A stretch of 64,000 bases of DNA, from assembly GCF_000321225.1 (NCBI RefSeq), contig NW_004450381.1:1002602-1066601 (forward strand), written 5' to 3'. The notes beneath the pieces were generated by a model, which had not been told where the DNA came from, made no database searches, and saw only the letters and a list, made by a program, of their open reading frames with translations. The position numbers and the translations under genes are program-made. Source of the stretch: Odobenus rosmarus divergens. Lineage: Eukaryota > Chordata > Mammalia > Carnivora > Odobenidae. Shown here piece by piece: positions 35,829 to 47,578 of this stretch (the stretch's first letter is position 1; each line of letters starts with the position of its first letter).

Positions 35829-35935
35829 GACTTTAGCAGTAACAAATCGTCTTGACAAAACTGAATCCCCATGGACACCTCTCCTCCACTAAAATAGTTA
35901 ATATAGCCAAAGTAAATTAAAATAGGCCTTCCTTT

Positions 35936-36021
35936 GGGCACCTGGGTGGCTCAGTCAGTTGAGTGTCCGACTCTTGATCTCAGCTCAAGCCTTGGTCTCA
36001 GGGTTGTGGGTTCAAGCCCCA
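35936..36021 (+). mobile_element. SINEC, sense, 3'-truncated
   Basis: GGCACCTGGGTGGCTCAG start to GTGGGTTCAAGCCCC. Flanks repeat AAAATAGGCCTT. Confidence 0.88.
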
Positions 36022-36273
36022 TAAAAAAATAGGCCTTTCTTCAAAGATCGAAACTAGAGAAGATCTAACGAGTGAAGAAGTGATTATCCCCACTACTGAC
36101 CAATTCTGCCTGTTCTTAAACTTGGAAAGAAGGGAGGTACACCTCATGGTAGACTGTATGAAGTAACTATCTTCGAACTCTGAAGTCTATTCGAAGGTTT
36201 GCGGTTTCTAGGGGAAGGTTTGAGTGGTGAATCCCAGTTAATTTTGGTCACTTTCAGCTCTTAGTGTAGCAAC

Positions 36274-36887
36274 TGATGTAGGAAAGACGTTATTAGGATT
36301 CGAAGCTGACGGCCAAGAAAGAATTCTTGAGACGTCTTTGGTGCAAAAAGGTGATTTCATTAAAGTATGGGGACAGGACCTGTGGGCAGAAAGAGCTGCA
36401 ATGGGGTCATGAGGAGTGGCCCATTATATACTTTCAAATTGGGAGGGGGTTAGGGATAGCGTGAAGTCTCTTAAGAACTTGGAAGCAAGGCTTCCAGGAC
36501 CTTGAGTGGGCTAGCTATTGTTGGGAAAAGGTCATTTATTACCGTCTAATAAAACCTTAGTCATGAGACCCTTCAGATGTATATCGGTGGGCCATATGCT
36601 TGGGGGATGATTACCAACACGTATCTTGGGGGGGCGGGGGCTGTTTAGAGATAAAGGAAGTTTCCAAAGGCATTCTTATACGCTAAAGTAGACTTACAGG
36701 ATCGGCCGGGGGGGGTGGTGGTGGTACGGACGGTCAGGCTAGGATTGCCTTTTGCCCTTAGCAAAGTATTAACATTGAGGCAGTTGAGTCCCTAGAGGAA
36801 TGTCTCTCTGCCTGTTTCTAGGACACGTCAATGGGCTGTAGGTAGTAAGGAAATTTAATTTTTCTTCTGCCTTTGTTTCCCCCATCA
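36274..36887 (-). mobile_element. Solo ERV LTR (class I-like) with 5-bp TSD
   Basis: 614 bp, bounded TGATG...CATCA and flanked by the direct repeat GCAAC at 36269-36273 and 36888-36892. On the minus strand a pyrimidine-rich R/U5-like part follows an ATTAAAG-type signal: GAAATCACCTTTTTGCACC, then GAATTCTTTCTTGGCCG. No internal viral genes on either side, so a recombined solo LTR. Confidence 0.85.
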
Positions 36888-37050
36888 GCAACAGCTACCC
36901 ATTCTCCACTCCCCAATCCCATGGCAGGCAGCTGTGCCAGTGTACCTAGTGTAGCTTGGGGGAACTGTCACCAGGGAGACCCCCTAAACTCTGGAAGCTC
37001 CTAGAAGCTTCTACCCTACTATCAATTTTATCTTTTAGAACTAACAAATT

Positions 37051-37238
37051 GGGGTGCCCAGGTGGCTCAGGCGGCTTAGTGTCTGGCTCTTGGTTTTGGC
37101 TCATGTCATGATCTCATGGCTGTGGGATTGAGCCCTTATCGGGCTCCCCGCTCAGCAGGGCATCTGTTTGTCCCTCTCCCCCTGCTCCTCCCCCCAACTC
37201 ACACTCTTTCTCTCAAATGAATGAATTAAAAAAAAAAA
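37051..37238 (+). mobile_element. SINEC, sense
   Basis: GGGGTGCCCAGGTGGCTCAG start and CT-rich 3' part. Its A-rich tail served as target for the SFR1 retrocopy that follows. Confidence 0.92.
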
Positions 37239-37250
37239 CAAAAACAAAAC

Positions 37251-38720
37251 AGGCGCATTTTCTGCACTCTGGGGATGGCGGAGGGAGAGGTAAACCAAGA
37301 TTTTATTTTCAAGATGGAAAACCCATCCGACTCAGGTGTGATTTTACCTAGCACTCCACAGGCTTGCGCCAATCCACCATCTTCCCGGACAAGTAGCACA
37401 AGAAAACCACCTATGAGTGCAACACTTAGAGAATGATTGAGGAAAACTAGATCTTCATTTAATTCCTGTTACAGTGTGGTGAAACGTCTTAGAGAATGAA
37501 GAAAACGATCAGACTTTTCCTGAGAAACCAGCATCTTCAACAGAAGAAAACTGTTTGGAACTTCAAGAAAGTTTTAAACACATAGATGGTGAATCAAAGA
37601 AAGTACATATTTGAAAAATACCTTCAAGAGTATCAGTGCATGTGAATCTAAATCTCTTGATACTGAGTCTTGCAGTGATCTCCAAAGTGACTTTGTGAAT
37701 GAGAATCTTCCAAAACAAGGATTAAGTGAAGAAAGAGCAAAATTGGTGAAGCAGATTGAGGAGAAAGAAGACTTTCTTCGGAGGCTAAAACTGGTCAAAA
37801 TGTATAGATCAAAGAATGACCTGTCTCAGTTACAGGTGTTAATACAGAAGTGGAGAAGCTGTAGCCAGCTGTTGCGTTAGAAGTTGCAGTCAGCTATGTC
37901 TGAGGAGAACAACAAACTCAGCCTTACTCAGCTGATAGACCACTGTGGGTTAGATGATAAATTACTACACTATAACAGAAATGAAGAAGAGTTTATCGGT
38001 GTTTAATTCATAATTTTTTCTCCAGAATATTTTTGAGAATGACAACTTAAAAGATAATACATTTTAAAAGGAAGGTAGAAACCATTAGGGCCTAGAGAAA
38101 GGTATCTTGATGAACATCAATTTAGGGCACTCTGTTATATAAATATAAAATAAGTTCTAAAATGAAAATTTAGTATTTTGGATAAGTTTGCCAAAGAAAA
38201 CTTGACATTTAAAGAAATGTGAAAAAAAATTAAATCATGTTTAAAAAATAATTTGGTCATTTCTGGAAGTCAAATTTAATACATTGTTTTGTTTACTGTG
38301 GTAAAAAAGTTCTATTTTTTTTTTTAAAGATTTTATTTATTCATTTGAAACACAGAGATACAGAGAGAGAGAGAGAGCAGGAGCAGGGGGAGAGGCAGAG
38401 GGAGAAGGAGAAGTAGGCTCCCTGCTGAGCCAGGAGCCCGATGTGGGGCTCGATCCCAGGACCCCGGGATCATGACCTGAGCCGAAGACAGACGCTTAAC
38501 CATCTGAGCCACCCAGGTGCCCCAAAAAGTTCTATTTTTTTTAAGGTTTTATTTTAAATGTTAAAAAATACTTCAGTCTGGTTAATGTCTAAACCTGAAG
38601 TGGTCTGAAAATGCCTGCCTATCTCCTAAGTTTATGAACCGTGTTTTTATCCATTTACCACATATTTCCTTCTGCATGGTTGTAGCAGGTAATTAAAGTT
38701 GTTCATATGTCAAAAAAACA
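37251..38720 (+). pseudogene. Processed pseudogene of SFR1 (SWI5-dependent recombination repair protein 1)
   Basis: Retrocopy of SFR1, partner of SWI5 in RAD51-dependent homologous recombination. The start ATG is at 37275 (MAEGEVNQDFIFKMENPSDS). LPSTPQA-, SRTSSTRKPPMSATLRE- and [24 protein letters not shown] segments follow. The end, [20 protein letters not shown], leads to the original stop at 38004-38006. In-frame stops include CGA-to-TGA after SATLRE, another after YI, and TAG at 37878. There are no introns. 3'UTR continues to an A-rich end at about 38,711-38,720. TSD CAAAAACAAAAC at 37239-37250 and 38721-38732. An antisense SINEC sits in the 3'UTR. Confidence 0.95.
38321..38523 (-). mobile_element. 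SINEC in the SFR1 pseudogene 3'UTR
   Basis: TSD AAAAAGTTCTATTTTTT at 38304-38320 and 38524-38540. Confidence 0.96.
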
Positions 38721-38739
38721 CAAAAACAAAACTAATTGT

Positions 38740-39125
38740 TAGGACAGGAAAACTAATATTTTGAGTATGGCCCCCAGGAGAATGCCTACACAGATGAATC
38801 CTCAAGTGCCTAACAGCTACCTCAGTTTCATTATAATGTTAAAATCCCTGGGAGGGGCATAAAACTCATAACATGACATACAGTATGAGTGCTGAATGCG
38901 CATGTGCACCTTTTTGCCTGTAATGACAAGGCCTCCGCCTCTGAATATTCATCCCAACCCTAATAAAAGAACCCCTGCTCAGGGAATTACAGCTTTGGAA
39001 AGGAGTCCCTGTGATTTCCTTGTTTGCTGCAAATAAAGATGACTTTGCGAGGCAACTCCACCTGGTGTAGTCTCTTGTCTATAATTCACCAAAGAGCGAC
39101 CTGCATTGGTTGGGTAATACAATCA
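38740..39125 (+). mobile_element. Solo LTR, sense
   Basis: Promoter-like AATAAAAGAACCCC (about 38,960) and poly(A) signal AATAAAG (about 39,033), then a U5-like tail CACCTGGTGTAGTCTCTTG. This is the classic LTR layout. No internal genes nearby. Boundaries approximate. Confidence 0.7.
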
Positions 39126-39289
39126 GGATGGGTAATAAGGACTTTGTCCTCCAAAAATCAGGGATCTGTGATTTGATTGCTCTTGATCGTACATGTGCAG
39201 ACAGAAGCAGGCTGACACTGTGGTAATTCCCATGGGCCAAAGCAGCTTCCAAAGAGTTTAAAAAGACAGTGGCTATTTCCCCCCCATTT

Positions 39290-41345
39290 TTCCCTTTTCC
39301 CCTTTTGGGAGCTAAATATTGAAGGATTTAGATACTCAAAATCGACAGCTTCAAAAACTTTAGGAAATCACCGCATATATCCTGAAAAGCTGTAGGCTTA
39401 AAGAACAACAAAGAAGACCTTAGATTTCTATCTCAGGTGATGTGATCCCCAGCAAAGATTCCCTACAACAACGACGACAACAACAAACCCAACCCAGTAA
39501 ACCAGGGGGAAAGGGAAGAATCTGATTTACGGAGTTCCCATATTGTAAGATTCAAATGTCTAGTTTTCAAAAACAACAAAAAAATCACAAAGAAACAGGA
39601 AAGAATGTCCCATTCAAAGGAGAAAAAAATAAATCAACAGACACTTTCTGAGAAAGCTACATGGTGGACATACTGAATAAGGACTTTAAAACAACCACCG
39701 TAAAGATTGCTTAAAGAGCTAAAGGAACAGTGAACGACATCCAGAAAACAATATATAAACAAAGTAGAAATAATTTTAATGTTTTCTAAAACATAAAACA
39801 AAACCAAAAGGAAATCCTGGAAAGTACAGTAACTGAAAAGAGATATTCACTGAAGAAATTCAAAGGCAGATTGGAACATGTAGAAGAATCAGTGGACTTG
39901 AAAATCAGACAACTGAAATCAGTATCAGAAAAAAGATATGAGGGCGCCTGGGCGGCTCAGATGGTTGGGCGTCTGCCTTCGGGCTCAGGTCATGATCCCA
40001 GGGTCCTGGGATCGAGTCCCGCATCAGGCTCCTTGCTCAGCGGGGAGCTTGCTTCTCCCTCTCCCTCTGCCTCTCCCCCTGCTTGTTCTCTGTCTCTCTC
40101 GCAAATGAATAAATAAAACCTTTAAAAATAAATAAATAAATAAATAATAAAATCTTAAAAAAAAGATATGAAATAGAGCACATGCACATAATAAACCAAC
40201 TTGATCTAATAAAAATATACAGAACACAACAGACATTCACATCCTTCTCTAACACATATGGGACATCATCGGGACTGACCACAAAACAAGACTCAACAGA
40301 TTTAAAAAGACAGATATTATAGAAGGTATCTTATCTGACCACAATGGGATGAAGTTAGAAATCAGTAACAGAGTGACAGCAACAAGATGGAGAATGAGGA
40401 GATCCCAACTCTAGTGCCCCACAAAAACAAGGATTTAGCAATTACCCAAGCATGAAAGTAGCTTTGGGAGAGATATGGACTACAGTTAATGAGCTGCAAC
40501 AACCCAGCAAAGCACAAAAACTGGATAATCACACAGAAAAGGGGTACGAAGCATTATTCCTGTGTCACCACATCCTCGAGGCTGGACCATCTCACTACCA
40601 AGAGGAATTACCTTGGCTGCCAGTTCCCTTGTGGGGGAAAAGAGGAGGACCTCCTCAGTCTTTACCACTACACTGCAAATCCCCTCAGTTTTCAGAGATG
40701 TGGATCCCAGCTGCTGGAGGAGCTAGAGTTGTGTGCCACCTAAAGTGGATGCTGCCATGGGATCCTACCCCTAGCCACCACGACTGTGCTCCCCCCACTG
40801 CTGGCACCAGCATACACCTACCGTGAATCTTGCACCCACATCATCCCCTATATCCAGTGCCAACACGCACCCCCACCTAGCCAGCGGCCTCATACTCACT
40901 CGCAGGTGGTCTTTCCCTAACAAAGCCAGCCTGGGAAGTCGAGAAGAGGTGACTGCTTCTTAAAATGCACAAACATCAATACAAGGCCACAGGAACACAA
41001 AATCAGGGACATGACACCACCAAAAGAACGTAATATATTTCCAGCAATCATTCCCAAAGAATGGGGATCTAGGAATTGCCTGGCAGAGATTTAAAATTGT
41101 TTTAAAGAAGCTCAGCAGGCTTTAAGAAAATGAAAAAGAATGGTTGAAAGCCCACACGATTTATGGGATACTACCAAATAAGACAATATACACATTACAG
41201 AAATCCTAAAAGGAGAAAAAAGCAGAAATATTACTTAAATAAGGACCAAAAACTTTCCAAATCTAGGGAAGGAAATAGACATCCAGACTCTAGACAAGGA
41301 GCCCAAATAATTGAACATACCGAGGTTCACACTGAGAAAGATTAT
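39290..41345 (+). mobile_element. Old L1 5'UTR/ORF1-region fragments
   Basis: Runs of L1-like text (GAAAGCTACATGGTGGAC, AAAATCAGACAACTGAAATC, ATCTGACCACAATGGGATG) plus a GC-rich block at 40,380-40,920 resembling an L1 5'UTR. Frames are broken. The 124-codon frame at 40,452-40,826 is a chance frame in this block. Confidence 0.6.
39942..40159 (+). mobile_element. SINEC, sense, long AAATA tail
   Basis: TSD AAAAAGATATGA at 39930-39941 and 40160-40171. Confidence 0.96.
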
Positions 41346-41356
41346 AATTAGTGTAG

Positions 41357-41545
41357 TTTTTTTTTTTAATTTTTATTTATTCATGAGAGAGAACACAAGC
41401 TGGGGAAGGGGCAGAAGGAGAAGGAGAGGGAGAAGCAGATGCCCCACGGAGCAGGGAGCCTGATGTGGGGCGGGATCCCAGGACCCTGGGATCATGACCT
41501 GAGCCGAAGGCAGGTGCTTAACCGACGGAGCCCCCCAGGCGCCCC
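41357..41545 (-). mobile_element. SINEC, antisense
   Basis: Poly(T) head to GAGCCCCCCAGGCGCCCC. Lies against the left end of a Tigger-type element. Confidence 0.93.
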
Positions 41546-42003
41546 GAGAATAGTCCTCCTTTATCCAGTTTTGCTTTCTGCAGTTTCAGTTACCTGTGGT
41601 CAACAGCCGTGTGGAAGCAGATGACCCTCCTCCTGTTATGTAGTCGGAAGGTCAATGGCAGCTTAAGCTACCATCACAATTTTTGCCACATCCACTTCAT
41701 TTTGTCTCATCGTATAGGCATTTTATCATCTCACTTCATCACAAGAGAAAAGGTGAGTACAGTACAATAAGGTATTTTGAGACTTGAGAGACCACCTTCA
41801 CATATTTTATTCCAATATATTGTTTATAATTGTTCTGTTTATTAGTTGTTAATCCCTTACCATGCCTTATTTATAAATTAAACATCACAGATATGCATGG
41901 TGTAAGAAAAAACCAGTTATATATAGGGTTCGGTACTATCCACAGTTTCAGGCACCCACTAGGGTCTTGGAACATATCCCCTGCAGATAAAGGAGGATTA
42001 CTA
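41546..42003 (+). mobile_element. Non-autonomous Tigger-type DNA transposon
   Basis: Inverted ends: TAGTCCTCCTTTATCCAG at the left and CTGCAGATAAAGGAGGATTA at the right. It shares its interior (GCATTTTATCATCTCAC, AAGCAGATGA) with the element at 49.17 kb. Confidence 0.8.
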
Positions 42004-42040
42004 TAAACTGTCAAAGCAGCAATCAGATGCAATTTTATCT

Positions 42041-42206
42041 TATATTTATTTATTTTTTTAGAGAGAGTGAGTGGGGGGGGTTGAGGGAGAGAGAGAATCT
42101 CAAGCAGGCTCTATGCCCAGTGTGGAGCCTGACGTGGGGCTCGATCTCACCACCCTGAGCTGAAATCAAGTCACACGCTTAACCAACTCAGCCACTCAGG
42201 CGCACC
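42041..42206 (-). mobile_element. SINEC, antisense, diverged
   Basis: T-rich head to CAGCCACTCAGGCGCACC. Confidence 0.88.
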
Positions 42207-42218
42207 TCGGATAGAATT

Positions 42219-42412
42219 TTATTTATTTTTTTAAGATTTTATTTATTTGACAGAGAGAGACACAGCGAGAGAGGGAACACAAGCAGGGGGAGTGGGAGAG
42301 AGAGAAGCAGGCTTCCCGCAGAGCAGGGAGCCCGATGTGGGGCTCGATCCCAGGACCTTGGGATCATGACCCGAGCTGAAGGCAGACGCTTAACGACAGC
42401 CACCCAGGCACC
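42219..42412 (-). mobile_element. SINEC, antisense
   Basis: TSD CCTCGGATAGAATT at 42205-42218 and 42413-42426. Confidence 0.95.
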
Positions 42413-42477
42413 CCTCGGATAGAATTCTAAAAGCAGCAAGAGAAAACCATCTCATAGGAACCACCCCCTCCCCACCA

Positions 42478-42560
42478 CTCCTTCTCCCTCTGCGCCCCGC
42501 CCCCACTCATGCTCTCTCTCAAATAAATAAAATCGTTTTAAAAAACAAAACAAAAAAAAC
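42478..42560 (+). mobile_element. SINEC 3' fragment, sense
   Basis: Only the CTCCTTCTCCCTCTGC domain and AAATAAATAAAATC tail remain. The tRNA-like head is missing. Confidence 0.75.
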
Positions 42561-43643
42561 CACAGAACTTCTCCCTGAGGAGTGAGGAGTTGAAGTTCCA
42601 CATCAGGAACTGCAACCCTTAGGTCCTACATAGGAGACAGGAGTCCCCAAAAAGCTGGGCTTTGAAAACAGTTTACTACTGTTAGTTTTTACAGCAGTTT
42701 TATTACTGTTAGTATTACAGAGCTAGAGAGAACAGAGAACCCACTTTCCTAAAGGGTTCACAAGCGGTCTCATCCTGGGGTCTTGCAATTAAACACCAGT
42801 TGGAAAAGCACCTAGAACATAGGTGAAGGAGACCCACTTCTAGCCCTAGGGCATCTGTTGGAGAAGCAGGAAACTGCAGATATACTCTCTAGGGAGGGAG
42901 GCACTGTTGGGCGCCATTTTTGCAGTCACTTTCCACCTTGCTAGTGGCAACACTGGAAGGTGGCATCTTGGAACTCTCACTCCAACCTGCTGATGCTGAT
43001 AGGCATGCACTGCTGAGAATCCTGCTCACCGCCACAGCCAGGGCAACAGTACTGTCGCACCTCAGCCAGCTGCCCAGGGAGGAGAGCCCTGCCCACCGCC
43101 ACAGCCATAACAGCAACCTCAGGCCCCCAGCCAGCCAGGCTAGGGGGAGAGCCCTGCCACCTCTGCAGCCACAGCACCAGCTGTGGCACCACCAGCCATA
43201 GCAGCCCCAGCCAGCTGTGCTGAAGGGGGGGATGGGGGAGCCCCACCCACCAGTCACAGCCACTGTCCTGCCAAAACAGGTGCACACAGCTCACACAGGG
43301 AGGTCCCTTGAGCCCCCGGCTCTGGTGACACGGGGGGATTGCTTCTGGGCCCCATGCAACATCTCCCGCACAAGCCAACTCCTTCAAGACTGGGAGAGGC
43401 AGCCAATTTGCCTAATATATAGAAACACATCATCAAGGCAAAATGAGGAATCAAAGTAACATACTCCAAACAAAAGAACAAGATAAAACCTCAGAAAAAA
43501 GACCTCAATGAAACAGAGATAAGTAATCTACCTGATAAAAAGTTCAAAGTAACAGTCATAAAGATGCTCACTGTCCTCAGGAGAAGAATTGAGGAACACA
43601 GTGAAGACTTCAACAAAGTTAGAAAATACAAAAGTACCTAGGA

Positions 43644-43743
43644 GGGGTGCCAAGCTGGCTCAGCCAGTGGAACATGCGACTCTTGATCCTGGGGTTGTAA
43701 GTTTGAGCCTCACGTTGGGTGTGGAGATTACTTACATTAAATC
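43644..43743 (+). mobile_element. SINEC short variant, sense
   Basis: GGGGTGCCAAGCTGGCTCAG start, ending GGGTGTGGAGATTACTTACA. Confidence 0.88.
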
Positions 43744-43907
43744 TTTTTTTAAAAAGATTTATTTATTTTAGAGGGAAAGGGCAGAAGGAGAGAGAGAATC
43801 TTAAGCAGACTCCCTGCTGCACGTGGAGCCCGACGTGGGGCTGACATCATGACCTGAGCCAAAATCAAGAGTTAAGACACTTAACCGACTGAGCCACCCA
43901 GGTGCGC
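43744..43907 (-). mobile_element. SINEC, antisense, next to the previous one
   Basis: Poly(T)/AAGATTTATTTATTTTAGA head to GAGCCACCCAGGTGCGC. Confidence 0.9.
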
Positions 43908-44238
43908 AGAGGAAAAAAAAATTAGTGAGGATAGCTTAAGGGACCTCTGTGACAACATCACATGTACTAACGTTCATAGGAGTCTCAGAAAGAGAAGAGG
44001 GAGCAGAAAACTTACTTAAAGAAATAATGGCTGAAAACATCCCTAACCTAGGGAAGAAAATAGACATTTGTATCCAGGAAGCATAGAGAATACTAAACAA
44101 GAGAACCCAAAAAGATCCACACAAAAATGTATTATAATTTAAATGGCAAAATTTAAAGATAAAGAGAGAATCTTAAAGTCAGCAAGAGAAAAACAAATCG
44201 TCACATACAAGGGGAAGCCCCCCATAAGGCTATCAACT

Positions 44239-44450
44239 CTTTTTTTTTGAGAGAGAGAGGGTGGGGGGAGGGGCAGAGTGGAAGGGAAAGAGAGAATCTT
44301 AAGTAGGCTCCATGCCCAGTGCTGAACCAAAGGTGGGGTTCGATCTCACAACCCTGAGCAGAGCCTGAGATGGTGCTTGATCCCTGAGATCATGACCTAA
44401 GCTGAAATCAAGAGTTGGACGCTTAACCAACTAAGCCACCCAGGCGCCCC
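44239..44450 (-). mobile_element. SINEC, antisense
   Basis: TSD at least TATCAACT (44231-44238 and 44451-44458). GCCACCCAGGCGCCCC end. Confidence 0.93.
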
Positions 44451-44779
44451 TATCAACTGATTTTTCAGCAGAAACAAAGCAGGCCAGAAGGGTGTGGCAG
44501 AATATATTCACAATGCTGAAAGGGAAAAACTTACAACCAAGAATACTTAACCTAGCAAGGTTATTGTTCAGAATTGAAAGATAAGGAGCTCATCATCACT
44601 AAACTGGCCTTACAAGAAATTTTAAAGGAGTCTCTTTACGCAGAAAAGGACAGGACATACTTAGAAATAAGAAAATACACACACACAAAATCTTGCTGGT
44701 GAAAGCAAATATATAGTAAAAGCATGGGTCTGCCACTTTTATTAAAAAGCTTGTATGAAGGTCAAAAGAAAAAACAGTA

Positions 44780-44963
44780 GGGGCACCTGGGTGGCGCAGT
44801 CAGTTGAGCGGCTGCCTTCGGCTTGGCTCATGATCCCAGCGTGCTGGGATCGAGTCCCGCATCAGGCTCCCTGCTCGGCGGGGAGCCTGCTTCTCCCTCT
44901 GCCTGCCTCTCTGCCTACTAGTGCTTCTATCTCTCTGTCATATAACTAAATAAAAAATCTTTA
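44780..44963 (+). mobile_element. SINEC, sense, GGCGCAG subtype
   Basis: GGGCACCTGGGTGGCGCAGTC start, unlike the GGCTCAG of most copies here. TSD AAAAGAAAAAACAGTA at 44764-44779 and 44964-44979. Confidence 0.95.
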
Positions 44964-45736
44964 AAAAGAAAAAACAGTAAAAACAACTGTAACACCAATA
45001 AGTAGTTAAGGGATACACAAAAGATGTAAAGCATGACATCAAAAACATAAAACTTGGGGGTGGGGAAGTAGAAATGTAGTGCTTTTAGAATGCATCTGAA
45101 CTTAAGCAACTATCAGCTTAAAATAGATTGCTGTATCTATAACTCGGTATATATAAGCCCCGTGGTAACCACAAACCAAAAACCTACAAGAGATACACAA
45201 AAAATAATGAGAAAGGAACCCAAATATAACACTAAAGAAAACCAACTATCCACAAGAGAAGAGACCAAGAGAAGAACAAAACAACCAGAAAACAATTAAC
45301 AAAATGGCAGTAAGTCCTACCTATCAATAATCACTTTAACCGTGAATGGACTAAGTGCTCCAATCTAAAGACATAGGACGGCTGAATGGATAAAAACAGT
45401 AACCAAAAAAGCAGCAAGACCCATCAAGAGACGCGCTTCAGATCTAAGGCAACAAACTAAAAGTGAAGGTATGGAAACAGATGGTATGGAAATGAAAAGA
45501 AGGCTGGGGTAGAAATACTCATATCAGACAAAACAGACCTTAAAGAGTGTAACAAAACACAAAGAATGGCATTACATAATGATCAAGGGATCAATCTAAA
45601 AAAAGGACATAACATTCATAAATATTTGTGCACCCAATCGAGGAGCACCTAAATATACAAAGCAAATATTAACAGACATAAAAGGAAAAATTGACAGTAA
45701 TACGGTAATAGTATTTTATTTTTTAAAAAGACTTTA

Positions 45737-45943
45737 ATTTTTTAAAAGATTTATTTATTTGACAGAGAGAGGGAGGGAGGGAGGGAGGGAGAGCACAAGC
45801 AGGGGTAGCGGCACGCAGAGGAAGAGGGAGAAGCAGACTCCCTGCTGAGCAGGGAGCCCAATGCAGGGCTCAATCCCAGGACCGTGAGATCATGACCCGA
45901 GCCAAAGGCAGATGCTTAATAGACTGTGCCACCCAGGTGCCCC
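45737..45943 (-). mobile_element. SINEC, antisense
   Basis: AAAAGATTTATTTATTTGAC head with an expanded GGGAGGGA run, ending GCCACCCAGGTGCCCC. Confidence 0.92.
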
Positions 45944-45954
45944 TTAGAAGACCT

Positions 45955-46130
45955 TGAGAGAGAGAGAGAGAAGGAGCAGGGGGAGGAGAAGAGGGAGAAG
46001 AAGGAATCTCCAGCAGACTCCTCGCTCAGCGAGGAGCCCGACGTGGGGCTCAATCTCAGGACCCTGAGATCATGACCTGAGCCAAAATCAAGAGTCAGAT
46101 GCCTAACCGACTGCACCACCCAGGTGCCTC
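45955..46130 (-). mobile_element. SINEC, antisense, 3'-truncated
   Basis: GAGAGAGAGAAGGAGCAG to CACCACCCAGGTGCCTC, directly after the previous copy. Confidence 0.88.
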
Positions 46131-46286
46131 AATAGTAGGGGACTTTAAACCTCCACTTACATGAATAGCTAGATCATTAGATAGAAAATCAATAAGGAAA
46201 CACTGGTCTTAAGTGATGAATTAGACCAGTTGGACTCGACACAGGTATACCTCATTTTATTGCATTTTGCAGATGCTGTGATTTCT

Positions 46287-46483
46287 TTTTATATTTTTAA
46301 GAGAGAGAGAACATGCGCACGAGCAGGAAGGGGGAGAGGGAGTATCCCGAGAGAGAGAGAATCCCAAGCAGGCTCCTCGCTGTGTGGAGCCCGACGCAGG
46401 GCTCGATCTCACGACCCTGAGATCATGACCTGAGCTGAAATCAAGAGGTGGACGCTCAACCAACTGAGCCAACCACGCACCCC
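46287..46483 (-). mobile_element. SINEC inside Tigger1
   Basis: Exact 18-bp TSD GCAGATGCTGTGATTTCT at 46269-46286 and 46484-46501. Confidence 0.97.
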
Positions 46484-47385
46484 GCAGATGCTGTGATTTC
46501 TAAAGACTGGAAGGTTTGTGGTAACCTAGTGTTGAGCGAGTCTATGGGTGCCATTTTTTCCAACAGCATTTACGCACTTCATGTCTGTGTCACATTTTGA
46601 GAATTCTCACAATATTTCAAAATTTCTCATTTTTATATTTGTTATGATCTGTATCAGTGATCAGTGATATTACTATTGCAACTGTTTTGGAGTGCCATGG
46701 ACTGCACCTATTTAAGAAGGTGAGCTTCACTGAGAAACACTGTGTGTTCGACAGCTCCACTGACTAGCTGTCCCCTCTCCCCCTCCCTCTCCTTGGGCCT
46801 CCCTATTCCCTAGAGCATGGCAATATTGAAATTAGGCCAATTAACAACCTAAATGGCCTCTAAATGTTCAAGTGAAAGGAACACCTGTTCATCTCTCACT
46901 TTAAACCAAAAGCTAGAAATGATTAAGCTTAAGAAGCATGTTGAATGCCTAGATAGGCCAAAAGCCTGGTCTCTTGTGCCAGTTAGCCATACTGTGAATG
47001 TAAAGGAAAAGTTCTTGAAGGAAATTAAAAGGGATACTCCAGGGAACACATGAATGGTAAGAAGGCAAAAAAGTCTTACTGCTGATATGGAGAAAGTTTA
47101 AGTGGTCTGGATAGAAGATCAAACCAGCCACAAGAAGTCCTTAAGCCAAAACCTAATCCAGAGCAAAGCCCTACCTCTCTTCAATTCTATGAAGGCTGAG
47201 AGAGATAAGGAAGCTGTAGAAAAAAGTTTGAAGCTAGCAGAGGTTGGTTCCTAATGTTTAAGGAAAGACACCATCTCCATAACATAAAAAGTACAAGGTG
47301 AAGGAGCAAGTAATGATGTAGAGGCTGTAGCAAATTATCCAGATCAAGCTAAGACCATTCATGAAGGTGCCTACAATAAACAATT

Positions 47386-47578
47386 AAAAAAAAATTATTT
47401 GAGAGAGAGAATATGTGCTCATTTGTCAGTGCACAGTGGGGAGGGGCAGAGAGGGAGAGAGAAACTCTAAGCACACTCCACGACAAGCACAGAGCCCAAT
47501 GCGGGGCCCGATCTCACAACCCTGAGATCACGGCCTGAGCAGAAACCAAGGGTCGGACACTTAACTGACTGAGCCCCA
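47386..47578 (-). mobile_element. SINEC inside Tigger1
   Basis: Antisense, diverged, ending GACTGAGCCCCAC with the tRNA-like head truncated. Confidence 0.88.

Larger units (their letters stand above)
42570..46240 (+). mobile_element. Old L1, 5'UTR/ORF1 to endonuclease region, interrupted
   Basis: A GC-rich 5' part (42,880-43,380) is followed by ORF1-like text, then the ORF2 endonuclease part (CATATCAGACAAAACAGACC, ATATTTGTGCACCCAATCG, ATAGTAGGGGACTTTAAACC). Cut by SINEs and at its right end by Tigger1. All frames are broken. Fragments at 48.5 and 50.7 kb may continue this or related copies. Confidence 0.7.

Noticed and set aside
42889..43387. 130-codon frames on both strands in a GC-rich block
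   Set aside because: They lie in a probable L1 5'UTR block; Cys/Trp/Gly-rich shadows with no family match.
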